Of a stretch of 64,000 nucleotides of DNA, positions 26,170 to 34,985 are shown one piece after another. Below the pieces are notes generated by a model. The model had not been told where the DNA came from. It saw only the letters and a program-made list of their open reading frames with translations, and ran no database searches. Position numbers and translations under genes: made by a program. Source of the stretch: Povalibacter uvarum. Its GTDB lineage: Bacteria; Pseudomonadota; Gammaproteobacteria; Steroidobacterales; Steroidobacteraceae. Location: NCBI RefSeq assembly GCF_014202975.1, contig NZ_JACHHZ010000007.1, positions 137,913 to 201,912 of the forward strand, given 5' to 3'. The number at the start of each line of letters is the position of its first letter. The stretch's first letter is position 1.

Positions 26170-27801
26170 CTAGCTGAGCTTCGCCAGCAGCGCCTGAAAA
26201 CGCGGATCGTCGCGCAGGCTGTTGTAGTCGGGGTCGTGTTCGATCCAGTCACGCTTGCCCCAGCCCCGCCCGAACGCGTGCTCCAGGTGAGTGAGCGCTT
26301 CTTCTTTGCGGCCGATCTTCAGCATCAGACAGGCTGCATTGATGAGTGAGCTCATGTCATCCGGGTACAGCTCGAGTGCGCGCTGCGCCCACTCGATTGC
26401 CCGCGCGATCTGGCCGTCGAAATGCAGAGCGCCGGAACCCAGCGAAAGGACCCGACCGTCCACCGGATTGAGCGCGAGCAAGCGCTCTGCGCGGACGATG
26501 CCTGCGCGATTCGCCTCATTCGCTTCGCTGGTTCGCCTCAGGATGAACAGCGATTGCGCGTATAGCATCTGGCTCTGGAAATCCTCAGGCCGTACGCGCG
26601 CCGCCGAACCAAACAGGTCGGCCGATTGCTCTACAGCGCCGCGGGCGAAGGCCGTCCGGCCATAGTAGTAGTAAGCATCGTAGAGATAGGGATTGATGCG
26701 AATCGCAGCCTCGAAGTGCACAGCCGACTCGTCATAGCGGCGATGCTGCGAAAGAGCGATGCCGCGTGCGACATGCGCGTCCGCCAGTTCCGGTGCGAGC
26801 TGCATCGCCGTCTCGCTGGCGCGGTCAGCACGGTCCAGATCTTCTGTGCGCGAACCCCACCACTCATAGAGCAACGCATGAACCGTGGCCAGCCCGGCCC
26901 ACGCGGGTGCGTAGGTGCGGTCGAGTTCGATGGCACGTTCGAACATTTCGCGACTGTGTTCGAGATCGGGCTGACGCATGCGATGCAGGCTTTGTCGCCC
27001 GCGCAGGAAGTATTCGTAGGGCTGGGCACTCGTTGCCGGTCGGCGCAGGGCCTGGCGTTCGCGACTGGAGAGATCGCCGCCGCGCAAGGTCGTCGCGACG
27101 CTGGCTGCGATCTCGTCCTGGATCGCAAAGACATCGACGACTTCGCGCTCGAATCGCTGCGACCACTGCTGATAGCCGGTCACGACATCGACGAGCTGTA
27201 CAGTGATGCGCACCCGATCGCCCGCCTTGCGAACGCTGCCTTCCACGATCGCGTCGACTCCCAGCCGGCGGCCCGCTTCGCGCAGATCGACGCCAGCCGT
27301 GCGAAATTGAAACGACAAGCTGCGTGCAGCGACTCGCAGGCCTTCGACCTGTGTCAGTGCGTCGATCAGTTCCTCGGCAAGGCCCTCGCAGAAGTAATCC
27401 TGGTCGCGACCCGGGCTCATGTCGGTGAATGGCAGAACGGCAATGGCGGTCATTGCCCGCTTTTCAGGAGCGGCATTGTGTTCGGCCGGCATCGCGACGG
27501 TTGCGACGAATCGATAGCCGGATCGATGGCGCGTCTCGATGAAGTCGGGCTCGCGTGCGTCGTCCTTCAGCGCCTTGCGCAGTTCCTGAATACAGGTGAC
27601 CAATGCGTCGTCGCTGACGATCGTGCTGCCCCACACGGACGAGAACAGCTCCTGCTTGGTTACGGGCTGACCAGCACGCTGCACCAGCACGCCGAGCACG
27701 GCCGCCGACTTGGGGGTCAGCCGAATCTCGCTTTCACCCGACCACAGTCGCGCGGACTGCGGATCGAAACGATAGGGGCCGAATGTGACTGCGTCGTTCA
27801 T
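26170..27801 (-). CDS. Soluble winged-helix regulator with TolB-N-like and TPR domains
   Basis: A 543-residue protein from the ATG at 27801. Residues 1-105 form an OmpR-type winged helix (TPKSAAVLGVLVQRAGQPVTK, then TRHRSGYRFVATV). A TolB-N/FlgO-like segment follows (IAVLPFTDMSPGRDQDYFCEG, about 122-250, with VDAIVEGSVRKAGDRVRITV), and then about 250 residues of tetratricopeptide repeats. Unlike the related gene at 17291, no transmembrane helix is visible, so it should be cytoplasmic. It diverges from the MddA-like gene and may control it. An inverted repeat lies in its leader at 27814-27849. Confidence 0.85.
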   Translation of the reverse strand: MNDAVTFGPYRFDPQSARLWSGESEIRLTPKSAAVLGVLVQRAGQPVTKQELFSSVWGSTIVSDDALVTCIQELRKALKDDAREPDFIETRHRSGYRFVATVAMPAEHNAAPEKRAMTAIAVLPFTDMSPGRDQDYFCEGLAEELIDALTQVEGLRVAARSLSFQFRTAGVDLREAGRRLGVDAIVEGSVRKAGDRVRITVQLVDVVTGYQQWSQRFEREVVDVFAIQDEIAASVATTLRGGDLSSRERQALRRPATSAQPYEYFLRGRQSLHRMRQPDLEHSREMFERAIELDRTYAPAWAGLATVHALLYEWWGSRTEDLDRADRASETAMQLAPELADAHVARGIALSQHRRYDESAVHFEAAIRINPYLYDAYYYYGRTAFARGAVEQSADLFGSAARVRPEDFQSQMLYAQSLFILRRTSEANEANRAGIVRAERLLALNPVDGRVLSLGSGALHFDGQIARAIEWAQRALELYPDDMSSLINAACLMLKIGRKEEALTHLEHAFGRGWGKRDWIEHDPDYNSLRDDPRFQALLAKLS

Positions 27802-28031
27802 GACTCTCGATTCCCGGGGAAATCCCGGCGTTCTCCCGGGATTCCCCGGCACGCCCGCGCGTACCCTTTTGTCACAACGTTCCCGGGGGCACAAGCAGCC
27901 CGGAAGGACGTATGTCTTTGAATTCGGCCGGGCCACCCACTGCGGACAGGGGCGACTCTTCACGTCGGTGGGCGTTGGACGGCACGGTAGGGTGGTCCCC
28001 TTGTCGTCCCGTGTATTTTCAGGAGTCTGTC

Positions 28032-28796
28032 ATGAAACGCTTGTTGATCTTTCTGTACGGCATCGCGAGCTACGCGGTGTTCTTTGCCACTTTCCTTTAC
28101 GCCATCGGCTTCATCGGCAACTTCGGCGTGCCGAAGACGATGGATTCGCTGCGGGATACGCCGCTCGTCACCGCGCTGCTGATCGATGCGGGGCTTCTTG
28201 CCCTGTTCGCGCTCCAGCACAGCATCATGGCGCGTCCTGCCTTCAAGCGCTGGTGGACGCGGATGGTGCCGGAGTCGGCTGAGCGCAGCACCTATGTGCT
28301 CTTCTCCAGCCTCGCACTGATCGCGCTGTTCGCGTTCTGGCAGCCGCTGGGTGGCGTGGTCTGGGAAGTGACTTCGCCGGTCGCGCGCGCAGTGCTGTAC
28401 GGCGCCTACGCGTTCGGCTGGGGATTGGTGCTGGTCTCGACGTTCCTGATCAATCACTTCGATCTGTTCGGCCTGCGCCAGGTGTGGCTGCAACTGCTCG
28501 GTCGTCCCTATCATTCGGTGCCCTTCGTCGTGCCGGCCCCGTATCAGGTCGTTCGTCATCCGCTGTACGTCGGCTGGCTGTTCGCGTTCTGGGCAACGCC
28601 GGTCATGACGGCGACGCATCTGTTCTTTGCGATCGCCACGACGGCCTACATCCTGATTGCGATCCAGTTCGAGGAGCGCGATCTGGTCGCGGCACATCCC
28701 GAGTACGAGCAGTATCGTCGACGCGTGCCGATGCTGATTCCGTCGTTCAAGCGTCGCGCTTCGACGCAGGGGCGTGTGGCTCTCGGCGGACGCTGA
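28032..28796 (+). CDS. mddA: NnrU/isoprenylcysteine-type membrane methyltransferase, probably methanethiol S-methyltransferase
   Basis: A 254-residue membrane protein with about six hydrophobic helices, related to NnrU and isoprenylcysteine methyltransferases. The C-terminal PYQVVRHPLYVGWLFAFW motif and the following ATTAYILIAIQFEERDL segment are the S-adenosylmethionine-binding region of this group. The N-terminus (LLIFLYGIASYAVFFATFLY) matches my memory of MddA, which makes dimethyl sulfide from methanethiol. That assignment needs a database check. The ATG at 28032 has AGGAG eight bases upstream. A soluble methyltransferase gene starts two bases after its stop. Confidence 0.75.
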   Translation: MKRLLIFLYGIASYAVFFATFLYAIGFIGNFGVPKTMDSLRDTPLVTALLIDAGLLALFALQHSIMARPAFKRWWTRMVPESAERSTYVLFSSLALIALFAFWQPLGGVVWEVTSPVARAVLYGAYAFGWGLVLVSTFLINHFDLFGLRQVWLQLLGRPYHSVPFVVPAPYQVVRHPLYVGWLFAFWATPVMTATHLFFAIATTAYILIAIQFEERDLVAAHPEYEQYRRRVPMLIPSFKRRASTQGRVALGGR

Positions 28797-28798
28797 TC

Positions 28799-29602
28799 AT
28801 GTCGGCCACGCGCGTCGATCTGTTCGACAGCACGTATCGCCACTTCGCGTCGGAAGTCCTGACGGACATCCGGCGCGAAGCGTTCGGCGACGACATCGGC
28901 CAGAACAGCTGGCTGACGCTGGACGAATACGATCGGTTCATCGCCTGGCTGAATCTGCGCCCCGATGAACATGTGCTGGAGGTGGCGTGCGGTTCCGGCG
29001 GACCCGCGCGCTATCTTGCGCAGCAGACGGACTGCCGTGTGTGTGGCCTGGACTCCAACGAGTACGCGGTCGGCACTGCTACCCGGATGGGAACGCAGGA
29101 CGCCGTCACCTTCATTCATGCGGATGCCAACGATCCGTTGCCTTTCGCCAACGGTGAGTTCGATGCGGTCGTCTGTGTCGATTCGATGAATCATTTTCCG
29201 AATCGCCTGAGCGTGTTGTGGGAATGGCATCGCGTGATGCGGTCGGGTGCCCGAGCCGTGTTCACCGATCCGGTGGTCGTCACAGGCCCGGTGACGAACG
29301 AGCAGTTCGCCATCCGCAGCTCGATCGGGACGTTCGTTTTCGTTCCTCAGGACGTCAACGAACAGCTCATCGAGCTCGCCGGATTTCGGCTGATCCTGCA
29401 GCAGGACGTTACGAGCAACGCCGCTCTGGTAGCGGGGCGGTGGTATCGCGCCCGGGAACGCCACAGGAACGAACTGCTATCGAGCGAAGGGCGGCATCGG
29501 TTCGAGGGATTGCAGGAGTTCTTTGCGACGGTCCATCGGCTGGCGAGCGAACGGCGGCTGTCGCGGATCGCCTATCTCGTGGAGAAGCCGGCGACGACAT
29601 GA
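28799..29602 (+). CDS. Class I SAM-dependent methyltransferase
   Basis: A 267-residue soluble methyltransferase. Motif I is VLEVACGSGGPARYLA (about 60-75), followed by an acidic end of beta-2 (VCGLDSNEYAVG) and motif II-like segments (DAVVCVDSMNHFPNR). The N-terminal SWLTLDEYDRFIAWLNL and general layout resemble small-molecule N/C/O-methyltransferases of the UbiE type. The substrate is unknown. It starts two bases after the MddA-like gene, so a shared mRNA is likely. Its 3' end abuts the convergent PEP-CTERM gene with no spacer. Confidence 0.85.
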   Translation: MSATRVDLFDSTYRHFASEVLTDIRREAFGDDIGQNSWLTLDEYDRFIAWLNLRPDEHVLEVACGSGGPARYLAQQTDCRVCGLDSNEYAVGTATRMGTQDAVTFIHADANDPLPFANGEFDAVVCVDSMNHFPNRLSVLWEWHRVMRSGARAVFTDPVVVTGPVTNEQFAIRSSIGTFVFVPQDVNEQLIELAGFRLILQQDVTSNAALVAGRWYRARERHRNELLSSEGRHRFEGLQEFFATVHRLASERRLSRIAYLVEKPATT

Positions 29603-30301
29603 TCACTCGATACGCAGAGTGCGACGCCACCTCATCATCAGCAGTCCCAGCGACAGCAGCACGAGTGTTCCAGGCTCGGGAACCGAGACATAGGCGGCCG
29701 AGAATCGATCCACGGATCCGATTGCGAAGACACTCGTCGTCGTTTCTCCCGGTTGCATCTCGTAGAACACGAAGTCGGTGAACTGCCAGAACGGACTCTG
29801 CCTGTCCGTGAACAAAGAGGTCAGTTGCAGCGGATCGGCGATGAGAGCATCGCTTCCCAGCACCCCGCCACCGGGCGCCGCATCCCCAAACGATGCAAGA
29901 AGACTGAAACCGTACAACGTCGAGGCAACGGACCCGCCGAATCCGACCACATCGCGGAAAGTCTCCCCGTCGCCGTCGTTCGATGGTCGGTCGTCGAAGA
30001 CCCGCACATTCGCTCTTTCCGGCACGAGATCAGCAAGCGTGTAGATCTGATCGCCGACAGTGAGCTGCAACCACTGATAGGCGTTGTAGAGGCCTTCAGC
30101 GGGATCGCCAGGAAGCGTATCCGGCGTCGACGTCTCGTAAACCAGATCGAGACTCCATTGCGTGCCCACGGCGATCGACGATTGGGAGTCGACGAAGACT
30201 CCGCCGGTGGAGACCTCGATTGGAACGGCCTGCACCGGAGTGGAGAGGCTGAGCAATACCGCGGTGCCGATCACAGCCGCCGCACGCAGTCCTGAGTTCA
30301 T
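29603..30301 (-). CDS. PEP-CTERM sorting-domain protein
   Basis: A 232-residue exported protein from the ATG at 30301 (GGAAG upstream). It has a signal peptide ending near PVQAV, a beta-rich body without recognised enzymatic motif, and a C-terminal VPEPGTLVLLSLGLLMMRWRR tail that fits the PEP-CTERM sorting signal. This is the second such protein in the window. The longer frame reading into 31066 overlaps the dioxygenase gene and is not supported. Confidence 0.85.
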   Translation of the reverse strand: MNSGLRAAAVIGTAVLLSLSTPVQAVPIEVSTGGVFVDSQSSIAVGTQWSLDLVYETSTPDTLPGDPAEGLYNAYQWLQLTVGDQIYTLADLVPERANVRVFDDRPSNDGDGETFRDVVGFGGSVASTLYGFSLLASFGDAAPGGGVLGSDALIADPLQLTSLFTDRQSPFWQFTDFVFYEMQPGETTTSVFAIGSVDRFSAAYVSVPEPGTLVLLSLGLLMMRWRRTLRIE

Positions 30302-30457
30302 TCTTGTTTCTTCCTTTCGCTGAGCCGAACGCCGCAGAGCAGCAAGTCTCATGCCCAAAGAATCATCACCGTGATGCCACGCGCAGTTGCGTAGTAATCG
30401 CGACGGAACGCCAGGCGAGTCTGTCAAAGCTTCCGACGCCGCATCCGGGCTACTTGG

Positions 30458-30487
30458 CCCTGTCGCCAAATGCGAAGCCCCTGTCGC
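30458..30487 (-). promoter_or_regulatory. AraC-type operator A before the dioxygenase operon
   Basis: On the + strand two identical half-sites, CCCTGTCGC, lie at 30458-30466 and 30479-30487, starting exactly 21 bases apart. An AAATG follows the first half-site. The same two-part element occurs at 37345-37374 and 40182-40211 with identical spacing. Its orientation toward the dioxygenase gene (start 30611, 124 bases away) matches that of the other two sites toward their genes. Direct repeats at 21 bp fit two tandem AraC-family monomers. Confidence 0.75.
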
Positions 30488-30610
30488 TATTTGCCAGACG
30501 CATGCCCGACCGCATCCACTAACGTCAGGACCGCTGGAAAGGCGGCCGCTGCAAGGTGGTGATTCGCCCTCCGGCGCCCCGGTTCTTCCAACCCCGGAAG
30601 AGAGCGTTGC

Positions 30611-31459
30611 ATGCGAATCGAGCCCCTTACCTGCGCCATCGGTGCCGAACTGGTCGGCGTCAGCCTCGCCGAGGCGGCTTACAACGCCGACCTGTTCGGC
30701 GAGGTCAAAGCTGCCCTGCTGCGCTATCGCGTGCTCTTCCTCCGCGACCAGGATATCTCGCGTGCAGCTCATGTCGCGTTTGCGTCCCGGTTCGGGAAGC
30801 TCGAAGACCATCCGGTCGCGCCGAGTCATCCTGACTTTCCCGGTCTCGTTCAGATCTACAAGAGTCCCGAGCACCCGGCCGATCGCTACGAAAACGCCTG
30901 GCATACGGATGCGACCTGGCGCGACGAGCCGCCGATGGGATGCGTGCTGCGTTGCGTCGAATGCCCGCCGGTCGGAGGCGACACGATGTGGGCGAACATG
31001 GCGCTTGCTTACGAGCGGCTTCCGGACGAGATCAAGGCGCGAATCGCCAATCTGCGCGCCCGTCACAGCATCGAAGCTTCATTCGGTGCCGCGATGCCCA
31101 TCGAGAAGCGCCTCGCTCTCAAAGCACAGTATCCCGACGCCGAGCATCCGGTCGTGCGCACGCACCCCGAAACCGGCGAGAAGATCCTGTTCGTGAACGC
31201 GTTCACGACGCACTTCACCAACTATCACACGACCGCCAACGTCCGTTACGGACAGGATGCGAATCCCGGCGCGTCCGACCTCCTGCGTTACCTGATCAGC
31301 CAGGCGTTCATTCCCGAGTACCAAGTGCGCTGGCGATGGAAGCCGAACAGCATCGCGATCTGGGACAACCGCAGCACGCAGCACTACGCCGTGATGGATT
31401 ACCCGCCGTGCCATCGCAAGATGGAACGGGCCGGCATCATGGGCGACAAGCCTTTTTGA
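30611..31459 (+). CDS. TauD/TfdA-type 2-oxoglutarate/Fe(II) dioxygenase
   Basis: A 282-residue dioxygenase. The facial triad is visible: H98-x-D100 (WHTDATW) and H258 (NRSTQHYAVMDY), with R269 in the following segment as a likely 2-oxoglutarate contact. The family hydroxylates a wide range of sulfonates, aromatic ethers, amines and carboxylates, so the substrate is open. It starts the operon with the BKACE gene 25 bases downstream; an operator lies upstream. A first hydroxylation step of a catabolic route is inferred. Confidence 0.9.
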   Translation: MRIEPLTCAIGAELVGVSLAEAAYNADLFGEVKAALLRYRVLFLRDQDISRAAHVAFASRFGKLEDHPVAPSHPDFPGLVQIYKSPEHPADRYENAWHTDATWRDEPPMGCVLRCVECPPVGGDTMWANMALAYERLPDEIKARIANLRARHSIEASFGAAMPIEKRLALKAQYPDAEHPVVRTHPETGEKILFVNAFTTHFTNYHTTANVRYGQDANPGASDLLRYLISQAFIPEYQVRWRWKPNSIAIWDNRSTQHYAVMDYPPCHRKMERAGIMGDKPF

Positions 31460-31484
31460 GTTCTGTAGCAGAAGGAAACACCGC

Positions 31485-32588
31485 ATGAATTTCCTCGACG
31501 GCTCCCTCTTTCCCGAGAACCAGCAGAAGCTCGTCATCACGGTCGCGCCATATGGGCCGGAGTGGATGCCCGCTGACTTCCCGGAAGACATTCCGGTGAC
31601 GATGGAAGCGCAGATCCAGAAAGCGGTGGATTGCTACAACGCCGGCGCGACGGTGCTGCACCTGCACGTGCGCGAGCTCGACGGCAAGGGCTCGAAGCGC
31701 CTGTCGAAGTTCAACGAACTGCTCGCCGGCATTCGCGCCCGTGTTCCGCAGCTGATCCTGCAGGTCGGCGGCTCGATCTCTTTCGCGCCGGAAGGCGAGG
31801 GCGAAGCAGCGAAGTGGCTGTCGGACGATACGCGCCACATGCTCGCTGAGCTGCAGCCGACACCGGACCAGGTGACGATTGCGATCAACACGAACCAGAT
31901 GAACATCGTCGAGCAGATGGTCCCCGCCGACCTCGCCGGCACATCGATTGCAGAGCCGGCGCTGTATCGCGCCTACCGCGAAATGACGATTCCCGCCGGA
32001 CCGGAGTGGGTCGAAGAACACATCCGTCGCCTGTCGGCCGCGGGCATCCAGACGCATTTCCAGCTCGCGAACAACTCGCAGCTCGAAACAGTCGAACGCA
32101 TGATGCGTCGTGGCGCGGCGAACGTGCCGTTGATCCTCACGTGGGTCGCGATCGGCGGCGGCTTCGATGCGCCGAACATCTACAACCTAGCGAACTTCGT
32201 GCGGGCCTGCCCGGACGGCTCCGTGCTGACGCTCGAGACGTCGATGCTCAACGTGCTGCCGCTCAACATGATGGCGATCGCCATGGGCCTGCACGTGCGT
32301 TGCGGCATCGAGGACAACATCTGGACGCAGCGCCGGGACAGCAAGATGTCCTCGGTCGAGCAGATCGAACAGCTCGTTCGCATCTCCCGCGAGTGCGGGC
32401 GCGACATTGCGAACACGCAGGAAGCCCGCGAGATCTACCGCATCGGCACCTTCTACAAGGATGCTGACGAAACTCTGGCAGCGAATGGCTTCGCGCCGAA
32501 TCGCAAGCCGGGCCAGCTGGGGTTCACCCAGCATGCACCCAGTGCACCGGTTCGTCCGGTGATGACGCCGCGCAAAGTCGCAGTCTGA
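31485..32588 (+). CDS. BKACE-family beta-keto acid cleavage enzyme (DUF849)
   Basis: A 367-residue TIM-barrel protein of the beta-keto acid cleavage enzyme family, which uses acetyl-CoA to split beta-keto acids; 3-keto-5-aminohexanoate and 3-dehydrocarnitine are known substrates of members. The zinc-binding HLHVRELDGKG motif is at about 62-72 and the late VRCGIEDNIWTQR segment matches the family VRxGLEDN motif. It lies 25 bases after the dioxygenase gene in the same direction. With a dioxygenase it could process a hydroxylated then oxidised acid; the substrate is unproven. Confidence 0.9.
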   Translation: MNFLDGSLFPENQQKLVITVAPYGPEWMPADFPEDIPVTMEAQIQKAVDCYNAGATVLHLHVRELDGKGSKRLSKFNELLAGIRARVPQLILQVGGSISFAPEGEGEAAKWLSDDTRHMLAELQPTPDQVTIAINTNQMNIVEQMVPADLAGTSIAEPALYRAYREMTIPAGPEWVEEHIRRLSAAGIQTHFQLANNSQLETVERMMRRGAANVPLILTWVAIGGGFDAPNIYNLANFVRACPDGSVLTLETSMLNVLPLNMMAIAMGLHVRCGIEDNIWTQRRDSKMSSVEQIEQLVRISRECGRDIANTQEAREIYRIGTFYKDADETLAANGFAPNRKPGQLGFTQHAPSAPVRPVMTPRKVAV

Positions 32589-32597
32589 TCTTCATCG

Positions 32598-32695
32598 AGC
32601 CGAAAGCTCGCGGCTGATAGTCCACGCCACGGACGGACCTCACCGGCCAGGACGGCCGGTTGAGTCGTGGGCTGTCAGCGCGCGAGCTTTCGGCT
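32598..32695. repeat. Nested long inverted repeat (structured RNA or terminator-like element)
   Basis: Bases 32598-32626 and 32666-32695 are inverted copies with a few mismatches or bulges, together about 29 bp of stem. Inside lies a second stem at about 32639-32648 and 32654-32664 with a 5-base loop. The whole element fills the gap between the BKACE gene and the hydrolase gene. No T-run follows. It could be a processing or attenuation structure, or a mobile palindrome. Confidence 0.7.
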
Positions 32696-32708
32696 ATCGG
32701 AAACCCTC

Positions 32709-33284
32709 ATGTCCTTTCCGCCGACACTGCTGATCATTCCTGGCCTGCGCGATCATGTCCCCGACCACTGGCAGACGCTGCTGGCGAAGAAGCTGTCGTC
32801 GAACCGCCTCGTCTGCTCTGTGCCGCCGCTCGGTCGCGTGGATCTGAGCTGCGCGAAACGGGTTGCGGCGATCCAGCAGTCGCTCAAAGCAATTCATGGC
32901 CCTGTCATCGTCGTGGCTCACAGCGGTGGCGTCATCTCGCTCGCTCATTGGGCGCAAAGGCACGGCCGTGCCAACGTCGTCGGTGCCGTGCTGGCTGCAC
33001 CCGTGGATCTGGATACCCCGCTCCCAGAGGGCTACCCCACGTTCGCCGATCTACAGCACAGCGGCTGGTTCCCTGTGCCGCGTGCGCAGCTGCCGTTCCC
33101 CAGCCTGGTCGCGGTGAGCAGCAACGATCCTCTGGCGGAGCAGTCGCGTGTCGAGCAATTCGCCCGTGACTGGGGAAGCGATTGCGTGCACGTGGGTGCC
33201 GTCGGTCACCTGAGTCCTGCGTTCGGATTCGGCGAGTGGCCGCAGGCGGAGGATCTCATCGCGCGATTCGATCGGTCGATCTGA
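32709..33284 (+). CDS. RBBP9/YdeN-family serine hydrolase
   Basis: A 191-residue alpha/beta-hydrolase of the RBBP9/YdeN type. It starts MSFPPTLLIIPGLRDHVPDHW, with the oxyanion-side motif LLIIPG. The nucleophile is in VIVVAHSGG (about 75-84) and a late His occurs in GAVGHLSPAFGFGEW; an Asp near SNDPLAE may complete the triad. These enzymes are small esterases of mostly unknown substrate. It is in the same direction as the dioxygenase and BKACE genes, after the long inverted repeat. Confidence 0.85.
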   Translation: MSFPPTLLIIPGLRDHVPDHWQTLLAKKLSSNRLVCSVPPLGRVDLSCAKRVAAIQQSLKAIHGPVIVVAHSGGVISLAHWAQRHGRANVVGAVLAAPVDLDTPLPEGYPTFADLQHSGWFPVPRAQLPFPSLVAVSSNDPLAEQSRVEQFARDWGSDCVHVGAVGHLSPAFGFGEWPQAEDLIARFDRSI

Positions 33285-33299
33285 GACGGCGATCGTCCT

Positions 33300-33707
33300 T
33301 CACGACGGAAACCGGTCGAAGCCGGGAATCGCCTCCAGCGCGTGATCCCATCCGGCGCGACTGGCCGTGAACAGGTGCGCGTCCGGCCTCGCGACGAGGT
33401 CGCTGTCCAGCGAGCCCGCCGGCACTACGAGCAGCTTGCCTTCCATCTGCAGCATCGGCAGCGCTGAGCCGCAATTCCCGCAGAAGCAGCGGGCGTGCCG
33501 TGTTCCCGGCAGATTGAACTGACGCCTATGGTCTTCGCCGGAGATCCAGCGAAGCGTGGCAGTCGACGAGAACAGATTGGCGGCGTGCGCCGAGCCGGTG
33601 TCCTTCCGGCAATGCTGGCAATGGCAGAGGAAGAATCGCTCGAACGATCCTGTGATTTCGAAGCGGATCTCGCCGCACAGGCAAGAGCCAGAATAGGTGC
33701 TGCTCAT
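33300..33707 (-). CDS. GFA family zinc-binding protein (second copy)
   Basis: A 135-residue protein from the ATG at 33707 (GGGAGAAG upstream). It has the family's Cys pattern: GSCLCGEIRF near the start, CHCQHCRK at about 29-36 and CFCGNCG near 75. The C-terminal part carries a LFTASRAGWDH segment. It is related to the protein at 22617-23015 but not adjacent to it. Role unknown. Confidence 0.88.
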   Translation of the reverse strand: MSSTYSGSCLCGEIRFEITGSFERFFLCHCQHCRKDTGSAHAANLFSSTATLRWISGEDHRRQFNLPGTRHARCFCGNCGSALPMLQMEGKLLVVPAGSLDSDLVARPDAHLFTASRAGWDHALEAIPGFDRFPS

Positions 33708-33788
33708 TGTTCTTCTCCCGAGTCTCGATTGAACCGGAAGCGTTGCATTCCCGAGAGTTGGCGGCAAGCAAAAGCACAGACGGCACGA

Positions 33789-33874
33789 AGCGCTTTCCGT
33801 CGTCCCCGCGAAAGCGGGGATCCGTGCCTTGTTCCGGATGGATCCCCGCTTTCGCGGGGACGACGGAAAGCGCT
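33789..33874. repeat. 86-base perfect REP-like palindrome
   Basis: Arms 33789-33823 and 33840-33874 are perfect 35-bp inverted copies around a 16-base loop. The core CCCCGCGAAAGCGGGG matches the palindromes at 46183, 48985, 58168 and 63418. It sits between the GFA gene and the YeiH-type gene. Confidence 0.85.
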
Positions 33875-33880
33875 GCGCGC

Positions 33881-33936
33881 TGACGTGCGGCTGAAGCCGG
33901 ACCCTGCGTTCTGGCTAGCCGGCTACCAGCTCATCT
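33881..33936. repeat. Second dispersed repeat (GGGTCCGGCTT type) with GGCTAGCC module
   Basis: The reverse of 33881-33904 matches 59376-59399 at 22 of 24 bases. It is followed by a GGCTAGCCGGCTA module (about 33913-33925) that recurs near 59321 and in varied form at 63363-63410 and 63539-63562. It touches the 3' side of the YeiH-type gene. Confidence 0.65.
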
Positions 33937-33952
33937 TGCTGGCCAGCTTCTT

Positions 33953-34981
33953 TCAGCCCAGCCAGTGTGACAGCCCGAGCACCAGACACGCGAGCAACAC
34001 GGTCTCGATGACCATCAGGATGACCGGCTTCAATCCCACGGCGGCCAGTTCCTTCAGCTGAGTCTTCATGCCTATCGCGCTCATCGCGATCGCCAGGCAC
34101 CAGCGTGAGACATCATTGGCGACGTCGCGGGTAGCGGAACCGATCCAACCGAGGCTGTTGAATGCCGCCAGAGCCACGAAGGCGACGGCGAACCAGGGTA
34201 ATAGCGGCGGCCGTGTGCCGCGACCATCGCCTTGTGCGCGAGTGATCATGGCAGCGCATACGATCACGGGCAGCAGCATTGCGACCCGCATCAGCTTGAC
34301 CACCGTGGCAACGTCGCCAGTTTCCTGCGACATGCTGTAGCCGGCACCGACGACCTGCGCAACGTCGTGGATCGTGCCGCCAATGAACAGGCCCGCTGCT
34401 GCCGGCGACAGGTCGAGCAGATGCGCGATGAGCGGGTAGACGATCATAGCGATCGTGGACAGCGCGGAAACGCCGATCACGGTGAACGTCGTGGCTTTCT
34501 CCTTGCCCGGATGAGCGGGCAGCGCGGCGGAGAGCGCAAGGGCAGCAGACGCGCCGCAGATCGCGGTGGCTCCGCCCGTCAGGAAGCCGAACAACGTGTG
34601 GAAGCGCATCCACCGCGCCAGCAGCGTCGACACGCCGATCGTGACGACGAGCGATACGATGACGATGACGGGCGGCTGCCAGCCCAGCTGCGCAATCTGA
34701 TCGAACGTCACCCGAACCCCGAGCAGCGCGACACCAGTACGCAGAACGGCACGCGCAGAGAAGTCGATGCCTGCGGCGCAACGCGTTTCGCCCGAGAGGA
34801 AATTCATCGCGATGCCGAGCAGCAGCGCGAAGAGCATCAGCGGCGCCTGATAGTGATCCGCCAGGAAAGTGGCAGCTGCGGCAACGATGGCTGTGACCGT
34901 CAGCCCAGGCAGCAGTTCGCGACTGCGTTCCGGGAACGTCACCATCGCGTCGCGAACGATCGAAAGTGTCGTGGAGACCAT
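33953..34981 (-). CDS. YeiH/UPF0324 family putative exporter
   Basis: A 342-residue membrane protein with about ten hydrophobic helices. Family motifs are visible: GVALLGVRVTFDQIAQLGW (about 88-106) and TGGATAICGASAALALSAALP (about 140-160), then GLFIGGTIHDVAQVVGAGY. YeiH-type proteins are thought to export small anions or sulfonate products, with low certainty. Its start lies 4 bases after the MFS gene stop, so it is the last gene of the quinone oxidoreductase-MFS-YeiH operon. Confidence 0.88.
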   Translation of the reverse strand: MVSTTLSIVRDAMVTFPERSRELLPGLTVTAIVAAAATFLADHYQAPLMLFALLLGIAMNFLSGETRCAAGIDFSARAVLRTGVALLGVRVTFDQIAQLGWQPPVIVIVSLVVTIGVSTLLARWMRFHTLFGFLTGGATAICGASAALALSAALPAHPGKEKATTFTVIGVSALSTIAMIVYPLIAHLLDLSPAAAGLFIGGTIHDVAQVVGAGYSMSQETGDVATVVKLMRVAMLLPVIVCAAMITRAQGDGRGTRPPLLPWFAVAFVALAAFNSLGWIGSATRDVANDVSRWCLAIAMSAIGMKTQLKELAAVGLKPVILMVIETVLLACLVLGLSHWLG

Positions 34982-34985
34982 GGGC

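Noticed and set aside
26626-27921. 431-codon plus-strand frame opposite the winged-helix/TPR regulator
   Set aside because: Antisense shadow; the minus-strand protein has clear domains.
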